From contig NZ_JOFQ01000006.1 of NCBI RefSeq assembly GCF_000718305.1, positions 317,656 through 381,655 on the forward strand: a stretch of DNA of 64,000 bases, written 5' to 3'. Of this stretch, positions 35,990-43,409 are shown piece by piece. The notes under the pieces were generated by a model, which was not told the origin of the DNA, did not search any database, and worked only from the letters and a program-made list of their open reading frames with translations. The stretch is from Streptomyces niger. Its GTDB lineage: Bacteria; Actinomycetota; Actinomycetes; Streptomycetales; Streptomycetaceae. The stretch's first letter is position 1. Every line of letters starts with the position of its first letter. Made by a program: the position numbers and the translations under genes.

Positions 35990-36306
35990 ATGCCGTCTGC
36001 GCCCCGCCCCGACGCCCCGGCGCGCGCCACACGGCCATGCTGTGGGGCGGCGCCAACCCGCCCGGCACACCCGCGGAGCTGCGCACCTACCTGACGTCGC
36101 TCCGGACCTTCCGGCACCGGACGCGCCGGGCGGGCGCCGACGTGGAACTCTCCAACCACCCCAACGACCACGGTCTCCAGCGCGCCGAGCAGCTCCGCAC
36201 CGACCCCGGCGGGCCGAACCCGTTCGTCCTCGGCCGCCGGCGCACGGACCGCTACCTGGCGGTGATGGAGTCCATGCTCCGCGGCCGGCTCGCCGACGCG
36301 TCCTGA
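35990..36306 (+). pseudogene. C-terminal fragment of a second MBL-fold (subclass B3-like) hydrolase
   Basis: The frame reads HTAMLWGGANPPGTPAELRT, YLTSLRTFRHRTRRAGADVE, LSNHPNDHGLQRAEQL, NPFVLGRRRTDRYLAVMESM: the C-terminal third of B3-type MBL hydrolases, with the SNHP metal-ligand His. A possible native start (ATG 35991 with GGGAGAATC) is in another frame. N-terminal parts are missing, so this is a different gene remnant from the fragment just upstream. Confidence 0.65.
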
Positions 36307-36353
36307 CCGGTTGCCCGGAGGCCGGCTGCCGGGGCCGGCGCCGGGCTCGCGAG

Positions 36354-36749
36354 CTACGAGGGTGCGGAAGAGACGTACTGGGCCTCGCCGTTGCCGAGTG
36401 ACCAGTCGGCCGGTCCGTTCTCCGTGAGGGTGATGAACACGTTCCGCGGCTCCGTACCGGCGTACTCCTGGGCCAGTTCGGCGATGCGCCGGTACAACGC
36501 CGTCTTCTGCTCGACGGTGCGTCCCGCGCGCATGGTGAGGGCGACGTAGACGATGCCCTCGTCGCGGTGCACGCCGAGGTGGTCGTCGTAGCGGAGTGTG
36601 CTGCGCGTGCCGTCGTGACCGGTCAGGATCTGGAAGCGGTCGTCGGGCGGGAAGCCCGCCGTTTCCACCAGGGCGTCGTGCACGGCGCGGCCGAGCGCGT
36701 CCAGGCGTGCGCCGGCGGTGCCCATCGCGTCGATACGGACCAGTGGCAT
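36354..36749 (-). CDS. Tautomerase-family protein
   Basis: This 131-residue protein starts MPLVRIDAMG, exposing Pro2 as the N-terminal catalytic base after Met removal. The beta-alpha-beta repeats of the Tautomerase_2 group follow (FQILTGHDGT, VYVALTMRAGRTVEQKTALY, RNVFITLTENGPADWS). It may act in aromatic or haloacid catabolism; the substrate is unknown. A GGAG RBS precedes ATG 36749. Confidence 0.85.
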   Translation of the reverse strand: MPLVRIDAMGTAGARLDALGRAVHDALVETAGFPPDDRFQILTGHDGTRSTLRYDDHLGVHRDEGIVYVALTMRAGRTVEQKTALYRRIAELAQEYAGTEPRNVFITLTENGPADWSLGNGEAQYVSSAPS

Positions 36750-36896
36750 GGGAGTCTCCTCGGGACGGGGAATGCCGGATCTGCACCAGCGCCGTACATA
36801 CTAGTAGTTACAGAAGGTGGGCGGCCTGCCCCGCTTGAGGCGCGGCCGATGTGGGCAGGACTCGCCGACAGATGCCGAAGAGCGAGGCGAGGCGGA

Positions 36897-37613
36897 ATGG
36901 TGCAGGAAACGGGGGTGCGCGGGACGGGTTCCGCGCTCATGACGCGGGACGCCGCGGCACGGACGGTGACGGCCGCCGTGCTCCTGCTCCACGGCGGGCG
37001 CGAGGAAGGGCTCGGCGCGCCCCGCCGGGGCAACCTGGCCGGTGCCCGCATGCGCCCGTTCACCTGGGCCATCGAGCGGGTGACGGCGGGCGACGGGGTG
37101 TTCGTGGGGCAGGTGCGGTACCGCCACCGCGGCTGGAACGGTGACCGGGAGGACGCGGCGCTGGACGCCCGGCGCGCGCTGGAGGAGCTGGTCCAGCGGG
37201 TGGGGGAGGTGCCCGTCGTCCTGGTCGGGCACTCCATGGGCGGCCGCGCGGCGCTGCGGGCCGCCGGGCATCCACTCGTGCGGTCCGTCGTGGCCCTCGC
37301 CCCCTGGTGCCCCGAGGGCGAGCCGGTGGCGCATCTCGACGGCCGCCGGCTGGTCCTCGTGCACGGTGACCGGGACCGCACGACCGACCCGCACGACTCC
37401 TGGCGGTTCGCCGCGCGGGCCGCCGAGGCCGGCGCCCGGCCGTGCACTGTGACGATGCGCGGCGGCGACCACCCGATGCTGCGCAGAGCCGGCGACTGGC
37501 ACCGGCTCACCGTCTCGCTCGTCACGGGCCTCCTCGGCACGGAGCCGCTGCCGCCGAGGGTGGCGGACCGGCTGTCCGGCGGTACGGGCAACGCCGACCC
37601 GCTGGAATGGTGA
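36897..37613 (+). CDS. Alpha/beta hydrolase (dienelactone-hydrolase-like)
   Basis: About 238 residues. The oxyanion strand is AAVLLLHGGREE, the nucleophile is in VVLVGHSMGGRAAL, the acid in LVLVHGDRDRTTDP and the His in RGGDHPMLRRAG. No signal peptide is seen. ATG 36897 is preceded by GAGGCGGA. Its stop codon is the first triplet of a perfect 18-bp hairpin. The substrate is unknown. Confidence 0.85.
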   Translation: MVQETGVRGTGSALMTRDAAARTVTAAVLLLHGGREEGLGAPRRGNLAGARMRPFTWAIERVTAGDGVFVGQVRYRHRGWNGDREDAALDARRALEELVQRVGEVPVVLVGHSMGGRAALRAAGHPLVRSVVALAPWCPEGEPVAHLDGRRLVLVHGDRDRTTDPHDSWRFAARAAEAGARPCTVTMRGGDHPMLRRAGDWHRLTVSLVTGLLGTEPLPPRVADRLSGGTGNADPLEW

Positions 37614-37696
37614 CGCGCTGCCGCGTACCACTGTCTTCAACAGTCGTACGCGGCAGCGCGTCAGCTTCCTACAGTCGTACGCGGTAGCGCGTCAGC
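37611..37696. terminator. Long hairpin terminator with duplicated right arm
   Basis: An 18-bp perfect stem (37611-37628 with 37646-37663) starts at the hydrolase TGA, and the loop itself forms ACTGT/ACAGT. The right arm is repeated once more as a 25-bp direct repeat with one mismatch (37641-37665 and 37672-37696). It separates convergent genes. Confidence 0.85.
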
Positions 37697-37722
37697 CGCT
37701 CATGGCGTCGGCGGCCGCTCGC

Positions 37723-39003
37723 TCACGGCACCAGCGACCACTTCTGGTTGGCGCCGCCCGTGCACGTCCACAGCTGGGTCGGCGTGCCGTCCGCCGGGTT
37801 GTTGCCGACGACGTCCAGGCACTTGTTGGCGGGCAGGTTGACCAGGTCGTTGGTCGACGCGTTGTACGACCACCGCTGCGCGCCCGTGCCGTTGCAGTCC
37901 CACAGCTGTACGCGGGTGCCGTCGGCCGTGCCGGCGCTGGCGGCGTCGAGGCACTTGCCGAGCGCCCGTACGGTGCTGTCGCTGCCCGTCGTCCAGCGCT
38001 GCGCGGCGTTGCCGTTGCAGTTGGCGAGCTGCACCTTGGTCCCGTTGGCGGTGGCGGCGTTCGCCACGTCCAGGCACTTGCCGGACAGCCCGCGGAAGGT
38101 GCCCGTGGCGCCGGCGCTGTCGGAGGTGGTGACCTTGACGTGGTCGACGATCAGCTGCTGGGGGAAGGAGGTCGACCCGTCGGGGTCGCCCGGCCAGTAA
38201 CCGCCCACGGCGAGGTTGAGGATCAGGAAGAACGGCTTGTTGAACGCCCACTGCTTGCCGCCCAGGTCGGCGGGGGTGCGGCGCTGGTAGACGTTGCCGT
38301 CCACGGACCAGGTGATCGAGTCCGGCGCCCAGTCGATGGCGAAGGTGTGGAAGGCGTCGGCGAAGGCCTGCCCGTTCGGGAGGGTGTAGCCGGCGCCGAT
38401 GCCGCCGCTGCCGGAGTAGCCGGGGCCGTGGATGGTGCCGTGCACCGTACCGGGCTCGAAGCCGACGTTCTCCATGATGTCGATCTCGCCGCTGTTCGGC
38501 CAGCCGACCTGGCCGAGGTCGTTGCCGAGCATCCAGAACGCGGGCCACATGCCCTGGCCGCGCGGCACCTTCATCCGCGCCTCGACGTGGCCGTACTGCG
38601 CGGTGTATTTCCCGGAGGTGTTGAGCCGGGCCGAGGTGTACTCACAACGGCCGTACCAACACTGGTAGTTGTTGGGGTTTTCCTTGCGCGCGGTGATGAC
38701 CAGCTGTCCCTGGCCGTTCAGGGCGGCGTTGGCGTTGCCGGCGGTGTAGTACTGGCGCTCGTGGTTGCTGACGTTGTCGCCGGTCTCCATCTGCCACTTG
38801 CTGCCGTCGACGGCCGAGCCGGCCGGGCCGTCGAAGTTGTCCTCGAACGTCGCGGCCTGGGTGGCGGCGGTGTGTTCGGCCGGTGGTGGTGCCGCGGTGG
38901 CGACACCGGGTGCCCAGCTCAGCGCGGCGGTGAGTGCGGCGACGGCCAGTGCCGTACCGCGGGCGGAGCGCCGGTGTCTGCGTAGGGGCACGCGTATGGA
39001 CAT
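37723..39003 (-). CDS. Secreted GH16 endo-beta-1,3-glucanase with ricin-type (CBM13) lectin domain
   Basis: About 426 residues: signal peptide (1-38, ending ATAAP), GH16 catalytic domain (50-290) with the ExDxxE motif E173, D175, E178 (GEIDIMENVG), then a ricin B-type trefoil (300-426) with three QxW repeats (AAQRWT, GAQRWS, NQKWS). The GH16 part resembles laminarinases. ATG 39003 is chosen by signal peptide; the frame is open far upstream by chance. The LacI-type palindrome upstream suggests induction by glucan oligosaccharides. Confidence 0.92.
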   Translation of the reverse strand: MSIRVPLRRHRRSARGTALAVAALTAALSWAPGVATAAPPPAEHTAATQAATFEDNFDGPAGSAVDGSKWQMETGDNVSNHERQYYTAGNANAALNGQGQLVITARKENPNNYQCWYGRCEYTSARLNTSGKYTAQYGHVEARMKVPRGQGMWPAFWMLGNDLGQVGWPNSGEIDIMENVGFEPGTVHGTIHGPGYSGSGGIGAGYTLPNGQAFADAFHTFAIDWAPDSITWSVDGNVYQRRTPADLGGKQWAFNKPFFLILNLAVGGYWPGDPDGSTSFPQQLIVDHVKVTTSDSAGATGTFRGLSGKCLDVANAATANGTKVQLANCNGNAAQRWTTGSDSTVRALGKCLDAASAGTADGTRVQLWDCNGTGAQRWSYNASTNDLVNLPANKCLDVVGNNPADGTPTQLWTCTGGANQKWSLVP

Positions 39004-39167
39004 CTGACTCCCTCGGGGTGTGGGGCGGGGAGGGGGGCCGCAACAGCCGGACGGGAGCGCGGCCGTGGCGAGGGGCGCGCGGGGCGCCGACCGGTGCGGG
39101 TGGGTGCGGGCCGAGCTGGTCCGGACCTGTCTTGCCTTCGGGAAGTGAAGCGCTGTTGGCGCGAGCC

Positions 39168-39194
39168 TGTCAATAAGTTGGTGAGAGCGCTCTC
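39168..39194 (-). promoter_or_regulatory. Glucanase promoter: LacI/CebR-type operator plus -35 TTGACA
   Basis: The palindrome GAGAGCGCTCTC (39183-39194) matches the core of CebR-like LacI-family boxes of Streptomyces polysaccharide genes. On the minus strand it stands 9 bp before a consensus -35 TTGACA (39173-39168). Repression in the absence of sugar is likely. Confidence 0.6.
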
Positions 39195-39221
39195 GAAGAA
39201 GTGGCCCCGAACGCGGGCCCG

Positions 39222-40151
39222 TTACTCCGCCGCCGGTCGCCGGTCGGTGGTGTCCATGAAGGCGAGCATGCGGGCGTTGATCTGCTCCGCGTGATCGATC
39301 TGCGGCCCGTGGCCGGTGTCCGCGATGATCTCGGCACAGGCTCCCGGCACCAGCCGCGGCACGCGCTCGACCTGCCGCCGCGGATGCACGAGGAGGCTCC
39401 GCCTGCCCAGCAGGAGGAGGAGCGGGGTACGGATGGTGCGGAGTTCGTCCTCGGTCAGCGGCAGCGGGGCCGGACGACGTATCCGGTGGGCTCGGACGCC
39501 GGCCCTGACCATCGCGCGCAGCTCGGGCACGACGAGGACCGGCTGCTCCAGCCAGGCGGCCAGCCGCGGGCGGAGCGCCTTGGGCGCGAAGGTCGCGAAG
39601 AGGCTGGCGAAGATCCAGGCGAAGAAGCGCAGCCCCACCTTCTCCAGGCCGCCCGGGTCGAGCAGGGTGACCGAGGCCAGCCGGCCGGGCGCGCGGTGCG
39701 CCTGGTTCAGGGCGAGCCAGCCGCCGTAGGAGGCGCCGACGAGGTGCACCCGGTCCAGCTCGAGCCCGGCCAGGGCCTCGTCCAGCCACTGCGCGGCCCG
39801 CTCCGGCCGGTGCAGGGGCGCGCGCTGCACGCTGCGGCCCGGGTCGCCGGGGGTGTCGATCGCGTAGACGGGGCGATCGGCGCTCAGCGCGGGGGTGTTG
39901 GGGTACCACATGGCGGAGCAGCCGCCCGCGCCGTGCACCAGGACGATCGGGGTGCGGGCCTGCGCGGCGGGGTCCGCGGGGCCGTACCGGTACACATGCG
40001 TGGTGCCGAAGGCCGTCTCCACGTCCGTCTCCGCCAGTGGCCGCGCTCCCATCGCGTACACCGCGTCGCAGGCGGCGAAGTAGCGGTCGCGCAGCGCGTC
40101 GTTCACGTAGCGGCCGACGTCCTTCGGGGTGCGGGTCGTGATCTCGGGCAT
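39222..40151 (-). CDS. Alpha/beta hydrolase
   Basis: About 309 residues with oxyanion strand IVLVHGAGGCSAMW, nucleophile motif HLVGASYGGWLAL, LLLLLGRRSLLVHP in the acid strand region and the catalytic His in IIADTGHGPQIDH. The start is ATG 40151 (MPEITTRTPKDV); the open frame to 40334 crosses the promoter. It is divergent from a TetR gene across a large perfect operator, so it is probably that regulator's target. Confidence 0.87.
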   Translation of the reverse strand: MPEITTRTPKDVGRYVNDALRDRYFAACDAVYAMGARPLAETDVETAFGTTHVYRYGPADPAAQARTPIVLVHGAGGCSAMWYPNTPALSADRPVYAIDTPGDPGRSVQRAPLHRPERAAQWLDEALAGLELDRVHLVGASYGGWLALNQAHRAPGRLASVTLLDPGGLEKVGLRFFAWIFASLFATFAPKALRPRLAAWLEQPVLVVPELRAMVRAGVRAHRIRRPAPLPLTEDELRTIRTPLLLLLGRRSLLVHPRRQVERVPRLVPGACAEIIADTGHGPQIDHAEQINARMLAFMDTTDRRPAAE

Positions 40152-40184
40152 GGTCGGCCACCTCCGGGGCGTCTCCGGTTTTCG

Positions 40185-40222
40185 TGATACGACCGTACCA
40201 CGATGGTGGTACAGGCGTATCA
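40185..40222. promoter_or_regulatory. 38-bp bipartite palindrome (TetR operator)
   Basis: TGATACG-N3-GTACCAC, a 4-nt centre, then GTGGTAC-N3-CGTATCA: every paired arm (40185-40191/40216-40222 and 40195-40201/40206-40212) is perfect. It lies in the 148-bp gap between the divergent hydrolase and TetR genes. It is almost certainly the autoregulatory site of this TetR. Confidence 0.75.
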
Positions 40223-40299
40223 TCAAAAACGGCGGGCCCGCTCCGGTGCGGCCCGCCGTGCGACGGCAGCCGGACACATCAGCGAGCGGAGGCGCGGCA

Positions 40300-40917
40300 A
40301 TGCCCAAACGCGTGGACCACGACATGCGACGCACCGAGATCGCCGCGGCCCTCGTCCGGGTCGCCGGGCGGCGCGGACTGCACGCCGTGGGGATGCGCGA
40401 CGTGGCCGCGGAGGCGGGAGTGTCCCTGCGGCTGGTGCAGTACTACTTCGAGACCAAGGAGAAGCTGCTGCTCCACGGGCTGCAGTACCTGGTCGACGGG
40501 TTCGGCGCACGGGTCGCGGCGCGGGTCCGGGCCGCCGGAGCGGACGCCGGGCCGCGCGCGACGGTCGAGGCGCTGCTGAAGGCCGCACTGCCGACCGACG
40601 AGGAGAGCCGCACCTTCCACCTCCTCTACACCTCGTACGCCGTGCTCGCCGTGACCGACGAAGCCCTCGCCGCCCAGCCGTTCATGAAGAACCCCGACGC
40701 CGCGGAGGACATGGTGGCCGACCTGCTCCAGCAGGCGCGGGACGCCGGGTGCACGCCGGCGGGCCTGGACGCACGGATGGAGGCGATCGGTCTGCTCGCC
40801 CTGTCCGCCGGGCTCGGCACCAGCGTCCTCGTAGGCCAGCGCAGCCCGCGGTCCGCCACCGCCGTCCTCGACCACCAACTCGACCGGATCTTCCCGGCCG
40901 CGCGGGACGGCGCCTGA
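40300..40917 (+). CDS. TetR-family transcriptional regulator
   Basis: This 205-residue protein has the HTH MRRTEIAAALVRVAGRRGLH plus MRDVAAEAGVSLRLVQYYFE, followed by KEKLLLHGLQYL, a BetI-like arrangement, and a C-terminal TetR_C domain. ATG 40300 has a GCGGAGGCG RBS. It likely represses itself and the divergent hydrolase through the palindrome between them. The ligand is unknown. Confidence 0.92.
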   Translation: MPKRVDHDMRRTEIAAALVRVAGRRGLHAVGMRDVAAEAGVSLRLVQYYFETKEKLLLHGLQYLVDGFGARVAARVRAAGADAGPRATVEALLKAALPTDEESRTFHLLYTSYAVLAVTDEALAAQPFMKNPDAAEDMVADLLQQARDAGCTPAGLDARMEAIGLLALSAGLGTSVLVGQRSPRSATAVLDHQLDRIFPAARDGA

Positions 40918-41076
40918 AGTGCCCCGGTGACAGGGGCGCAACGACACCGCCGTGATGAAGGTCCTGATGCCTGGGCCTTCGAAAGCGGCGGCATCGCGCA
41001 CCCGGACATCGGTATGGAGCTCGTCGAGAGTGGCACCGGTGACACCGGTGACGCCGCCGGGCGGGACCCTCGCGCC

Positions 41077-41652
41077 CTAGGAGCCGGCGGGTGTTGCGGT
41101 CGCGAGGAGGGCCGCGGCGGCGTCCCGGGCGAGGTGGGCTGCCGTCGGGTCGCCGTTGAGGGCGGCCGTGGTGATCGCGCCGTCGATCAGCAGGGCCAAC
41201 TGCCCGCCCAGCACCTCCGGTTCGGCGGCCCCCAGGGCGGCCGCGAGGCCGGTCGTGTATCCGCGGACGGCGTACTTGTGGTCGTGCGCGGCCGCGGCCA
41301 CGCCGTCCGAGACGGCACCCAGCTCGCCGTACGCGTTGACGAAGGCGCAGCCGCGGAAACCGGGCCCGGCGAACCACTCCGCCAGCCAGTCGAACACCGC
41401 GAGCACCCGGTCCGCCGGTGTGGCCGCGTGCGCGGCGACGTACTCGGCCAGGGCCGCGCGCCAGCGCTCGTCGCGGCGCCGCAGATACGCCTCCACCAGC
41501 TCGCGCTTGGCGGGGAAGCATTGGTACAGCCGCTTCAGTGACACTCCGGCGGCGGCGCGGAGTTCGTCCATGCCGACGGCCTGCACGCCACGCTCGTAGA
41601 ACAGCCGATCGGCGGCGTCGAGCAGCCGGGTGCGGGCCTCGTCATGATGCAC
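41077..41652 (-). CDS. TetR-family transcriptional regulator
   Basis: About 191 residues. HTH: ARTRLLDAADRLFYERGVQA, ELRAAAGVSLKRLYQCFPAK. The C-terminal domain contains FRGCAFVNAYGELG, common in TetR proteins controlling small oxidoreductase/SnoaL genes. GTG 41652 with GAGGAG 6 nt upstream is preferred over GTG 41676. It is divergent from the SnoaL-like gene with two matching palindromes between. Confidence 0.9.
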   Translation of the reverse strand: MHHDEARTRLLDAADRLFYERGVQAVGMDELRAAAGVSLKRLYQCFPAKRELVEAYLRRRDERWRAALAEYVAAHAATPADRVLAVFDWLAEWFAGPGFRGCAFVNAYGELGAVSDGVAAAAHDHKYAVRGYTTGLAAALGAAEPEVLGGQLALLIDGAITTAALNGDPTAAHLARDAAAALLATATPAGS

Positions 41653-41697
41653 GGCGTCTCCTCGTGTCCCCGTCACGTGTCCCCGTCCCCTAGCCGC

Positions 41698-41748
41698 GAG
41701 AACGTGCGTTCTCTAGGATAGCCGAGACGCGGAGAACGAACGTTCTCC
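41698..41748. promoter_or_regulatory. Two GAGAACG-N2-CGTTCTC operators flanking a -10-like TAGGAT
   Basis: Palindromes at 41698-41713 and 41731-41748 have identical 7-bp arms (the second extends to 8 bp), with centres about 34 bp apart, three helical turns. TAGGAT (41714-41719) between them fits a -10 for the rightward gene. The TetR at 41077-41652 is the likely binder. Confidence 0.7.
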
Positions 41749-41782
41749 GCGAGGTGAGCAGGCACGACGTCAGGAGACCGCC

Positions 41783-42241
41783 ATGACAGCAGCCCGGCCC
41801 CCGTTCCCGCCGTTCGACGAGCGGACCGCGCGCCAGAAGGTGCAGGCCGCCGAGGACGCCTGGAACACCCGCGATCCCGAACGCGTCGCGCTCGCCTACA
41901 CCGAGGACACCGTCTGGCGGAACCGGGACCGGCACCTCACCGGGCGGGCCGAGGTCACGGCCTTCCTGCGGGAGAAGTGGGCCCGGGAGCTGGACTACGT
42001 ACTGCGCAAGGAACTGTGGGCCTACGAGGGCGACCGGATCGCGGTCCGCTTCCAGTACGAGTGCCGGGACGCGGCGGGCCAGTGGTGGCGCGCGTACGGC
42101 AACGAGCTGTGGGAGTTCGCCCCGGACGGGCTGATGAGCCGCCGGGAGGCGAGCATCAACGACGTCCGGATCAGCGCGGCGGAGCGGCGGCTGACCGGCC
42201 CCCGGCCGGCGGGCGAGCGAAATCCCCTACCGCTCTGGTGA
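41783..42241 (+). CDS. SnoaL/NTF2-like protein (DUF1348)
   Basis: This 152-residue DUF1348 protein shows the signature [47 protein letters not shown]-type helix and [12 protein letters not shown]. The NTF2-like cone fold usually binds small hydrophobic molecules; the function is unknown. It starts at ATG 41783 after a TCAGGAGACC RBS and is probably repressed by the divergent TetR. Confidence 0.88.
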   Translation: MTAARPPFPPFDERTARQKVQAAEDAWNTRDPERVALAYTEDTVWRNRDRHLTGRAEVTAFLREKWARELDYVLRKELWAYEGDRIAVRFQYECRDAAGQWWRAYGNELWEFAPDGLMSRREASINDVRISAAERRLTGPRPAGERNPLPLW

Positions 42242-42266
42242 CCGGCGCTGCTTGCATGGGGGCATG

Positions 42267-42902
42267 ATGTCCACCGACCGGTTGCTGGCCTTCGCGCTCA
42301 TGTCGTTGCTGCTGATCGTGGTGCCCGGCCCCAGCGTGCTGTTCGTGGTCGGGCGGGCGCTGGCGCAGGGGCGGCGCGCCGCGCTGACCACCGTCGTGGG
42401 GAACACGCTCGGTGCGTACGTCCTCGTGGTGGCCGTGGCCTTCGGGGTCGGCGCGCTGGTGGAGCGCTCGGTCCTCGTCTTCACGGCCCTGAAACTCGTG
42501 GGCGCCGCGTACCTGGTGTACCTCGGCGTGAAGGCGGTGCGCGGGCGACGCTCCCTCTCGACCGTGTTCGCCGCCGACGCGGCCGCGCACGGCAGCCTGC
42601 GCACGCTGGCGGAGGGGTTCGCGGTCGGCGTGGCCAACCCGAAGACGATCGTGTTCTTCGCCGCCGTCCTGCCGCAGTTCGTGGAGCGCGGGCAGGGGCA
42701 CGTCCAGGCGCAGATGCTGCTGCTCGGGCTGGTCTTCAACGCCATCGCGGTGGCCTCCGACAGCGTGTGGGGGCTGGGCGCCGCCGCGGCGCGAAGCTGG
42801 TTCGCCCGCTCGCCGCGGCGGCTCGCGGCGGTCGGCGGCGCGGGCGGGCTCACCATGATCGGCCTCGGCGTCACCGTCGCCGTGACGGGCCGCAAGGACT
42901 GA
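42267..42902 (+). CDS. LysE/RhtB-family amino acid exporter
   Basis: About 211 residues with five to six transmembrane helices and the RhtB signatures LLIVVPGPSVLFVVGRALAQ at TM1-2 and LKLVGAAYLVYLGVKAVRG, then FAVGVANPKTIVFFAAVLPQ. It exports amino acids or derivatives. ATG 42267 is 4 nt after GGGGG; ATG 42264 is an alternative. It follows the DUF1348 gene by 25 nt and may share its operators. Confidence 0.9.
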   Translation: MSTDRLLAFALMSLLLIVVPGPSVLFVVGRALAQGRRAALTTVVGNTLGAYVLVVAVAFGVGALVERSVLVFTALKLVGAAYLVYLGVKAVRGRRSLSTVFAADAAAHGSLRTLAEGFAVGVANPKTIVFFAAVLPQFVERGQGHVQAQMLLLGLVFNAIAVASDSVWGLGAAAARSWFARSPRRLAAVGGAGGLTMIGLGVTVAVTGRKD

Positions 42903-42995
42903 ACCCCGCACGCCGCCTCTGCCGTACCTCGGCACCGGGGTGGGAGGCCGGGGCCGGCCGGCGGCGCCCGCCGGCCGGCCCCGCCGCCCGCCGGA

Positions 42996-43274
42996 TCAGC
43001 AGGTACGGCCGACGTAGTGCGCGCCGTCGATCTCGTCGGCGGAGCCCAGCCAGGTCACGCCCGGCACCACACAGCGCTCGTAGTTGGGGCCCCACACCTC
43101 CACCTCGATGACCACGTGCGAGCCGTCGTCGGTGCAGTGGTTGTAGTACGCGTCGCTGCCGGTCTCGTAGAAACCGCAGGGATCGGCGGCCGCGCCGGGG
43201 GCGGTCGAGACGGTCATGCCGAGGACGAGGGCCGCGGCGCCGACGGCACCGGTCAGGAAACGGCGAACGCTCAT
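42996..43274 (-). CDS. Small secreted DUF6355 protein
   Basis: This 92-residue protein has a signal peptide (1-30, ending GAAA) and a mature part of about 60 residues: PCGFYETGSDAYYNHCTDDG, VWGPNYERCVVPGVTWLGSA, and the end HYVGRTC. Four Cys suggest two disulfides. It matches the DUF6355 family, which is annotated as natural-product-associated. Its activity is not known. A GGAG-like RBS lies before ATG 43274. Confidence 0.8.
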   Translation of the reverse strand: MSVRRFLTGAVGAAALVLGMTVSTAPGAAADPCGFYETGSDAYYNHCTDDGSHVVIEVEVWGPNYERCVVPGVTWLGSADEIDGAHYVGRTC

Positions 43275-43409
43275 GACGGAACTCCTTGTTCAGAGGGTCC
43301 AGGGCCGAGCAGCGGTGGCTCGGCCGTGTGAGGAGCGTCGCGCCGTTCGGGCGAGGGTGTCAGTCGATCTCGCCCGGACGAGTGAGGCGAACCATCAGAT
43401 CGTGCACAG

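Noticed and set aside
39004..40161. GH16 frame open back to 40161 (812 codons)
   Set aside because: The signal peptide and start at 39003 are clear; the upstream part is a shadow of the alpha/beta hydrolase and of the promoter with its operator.
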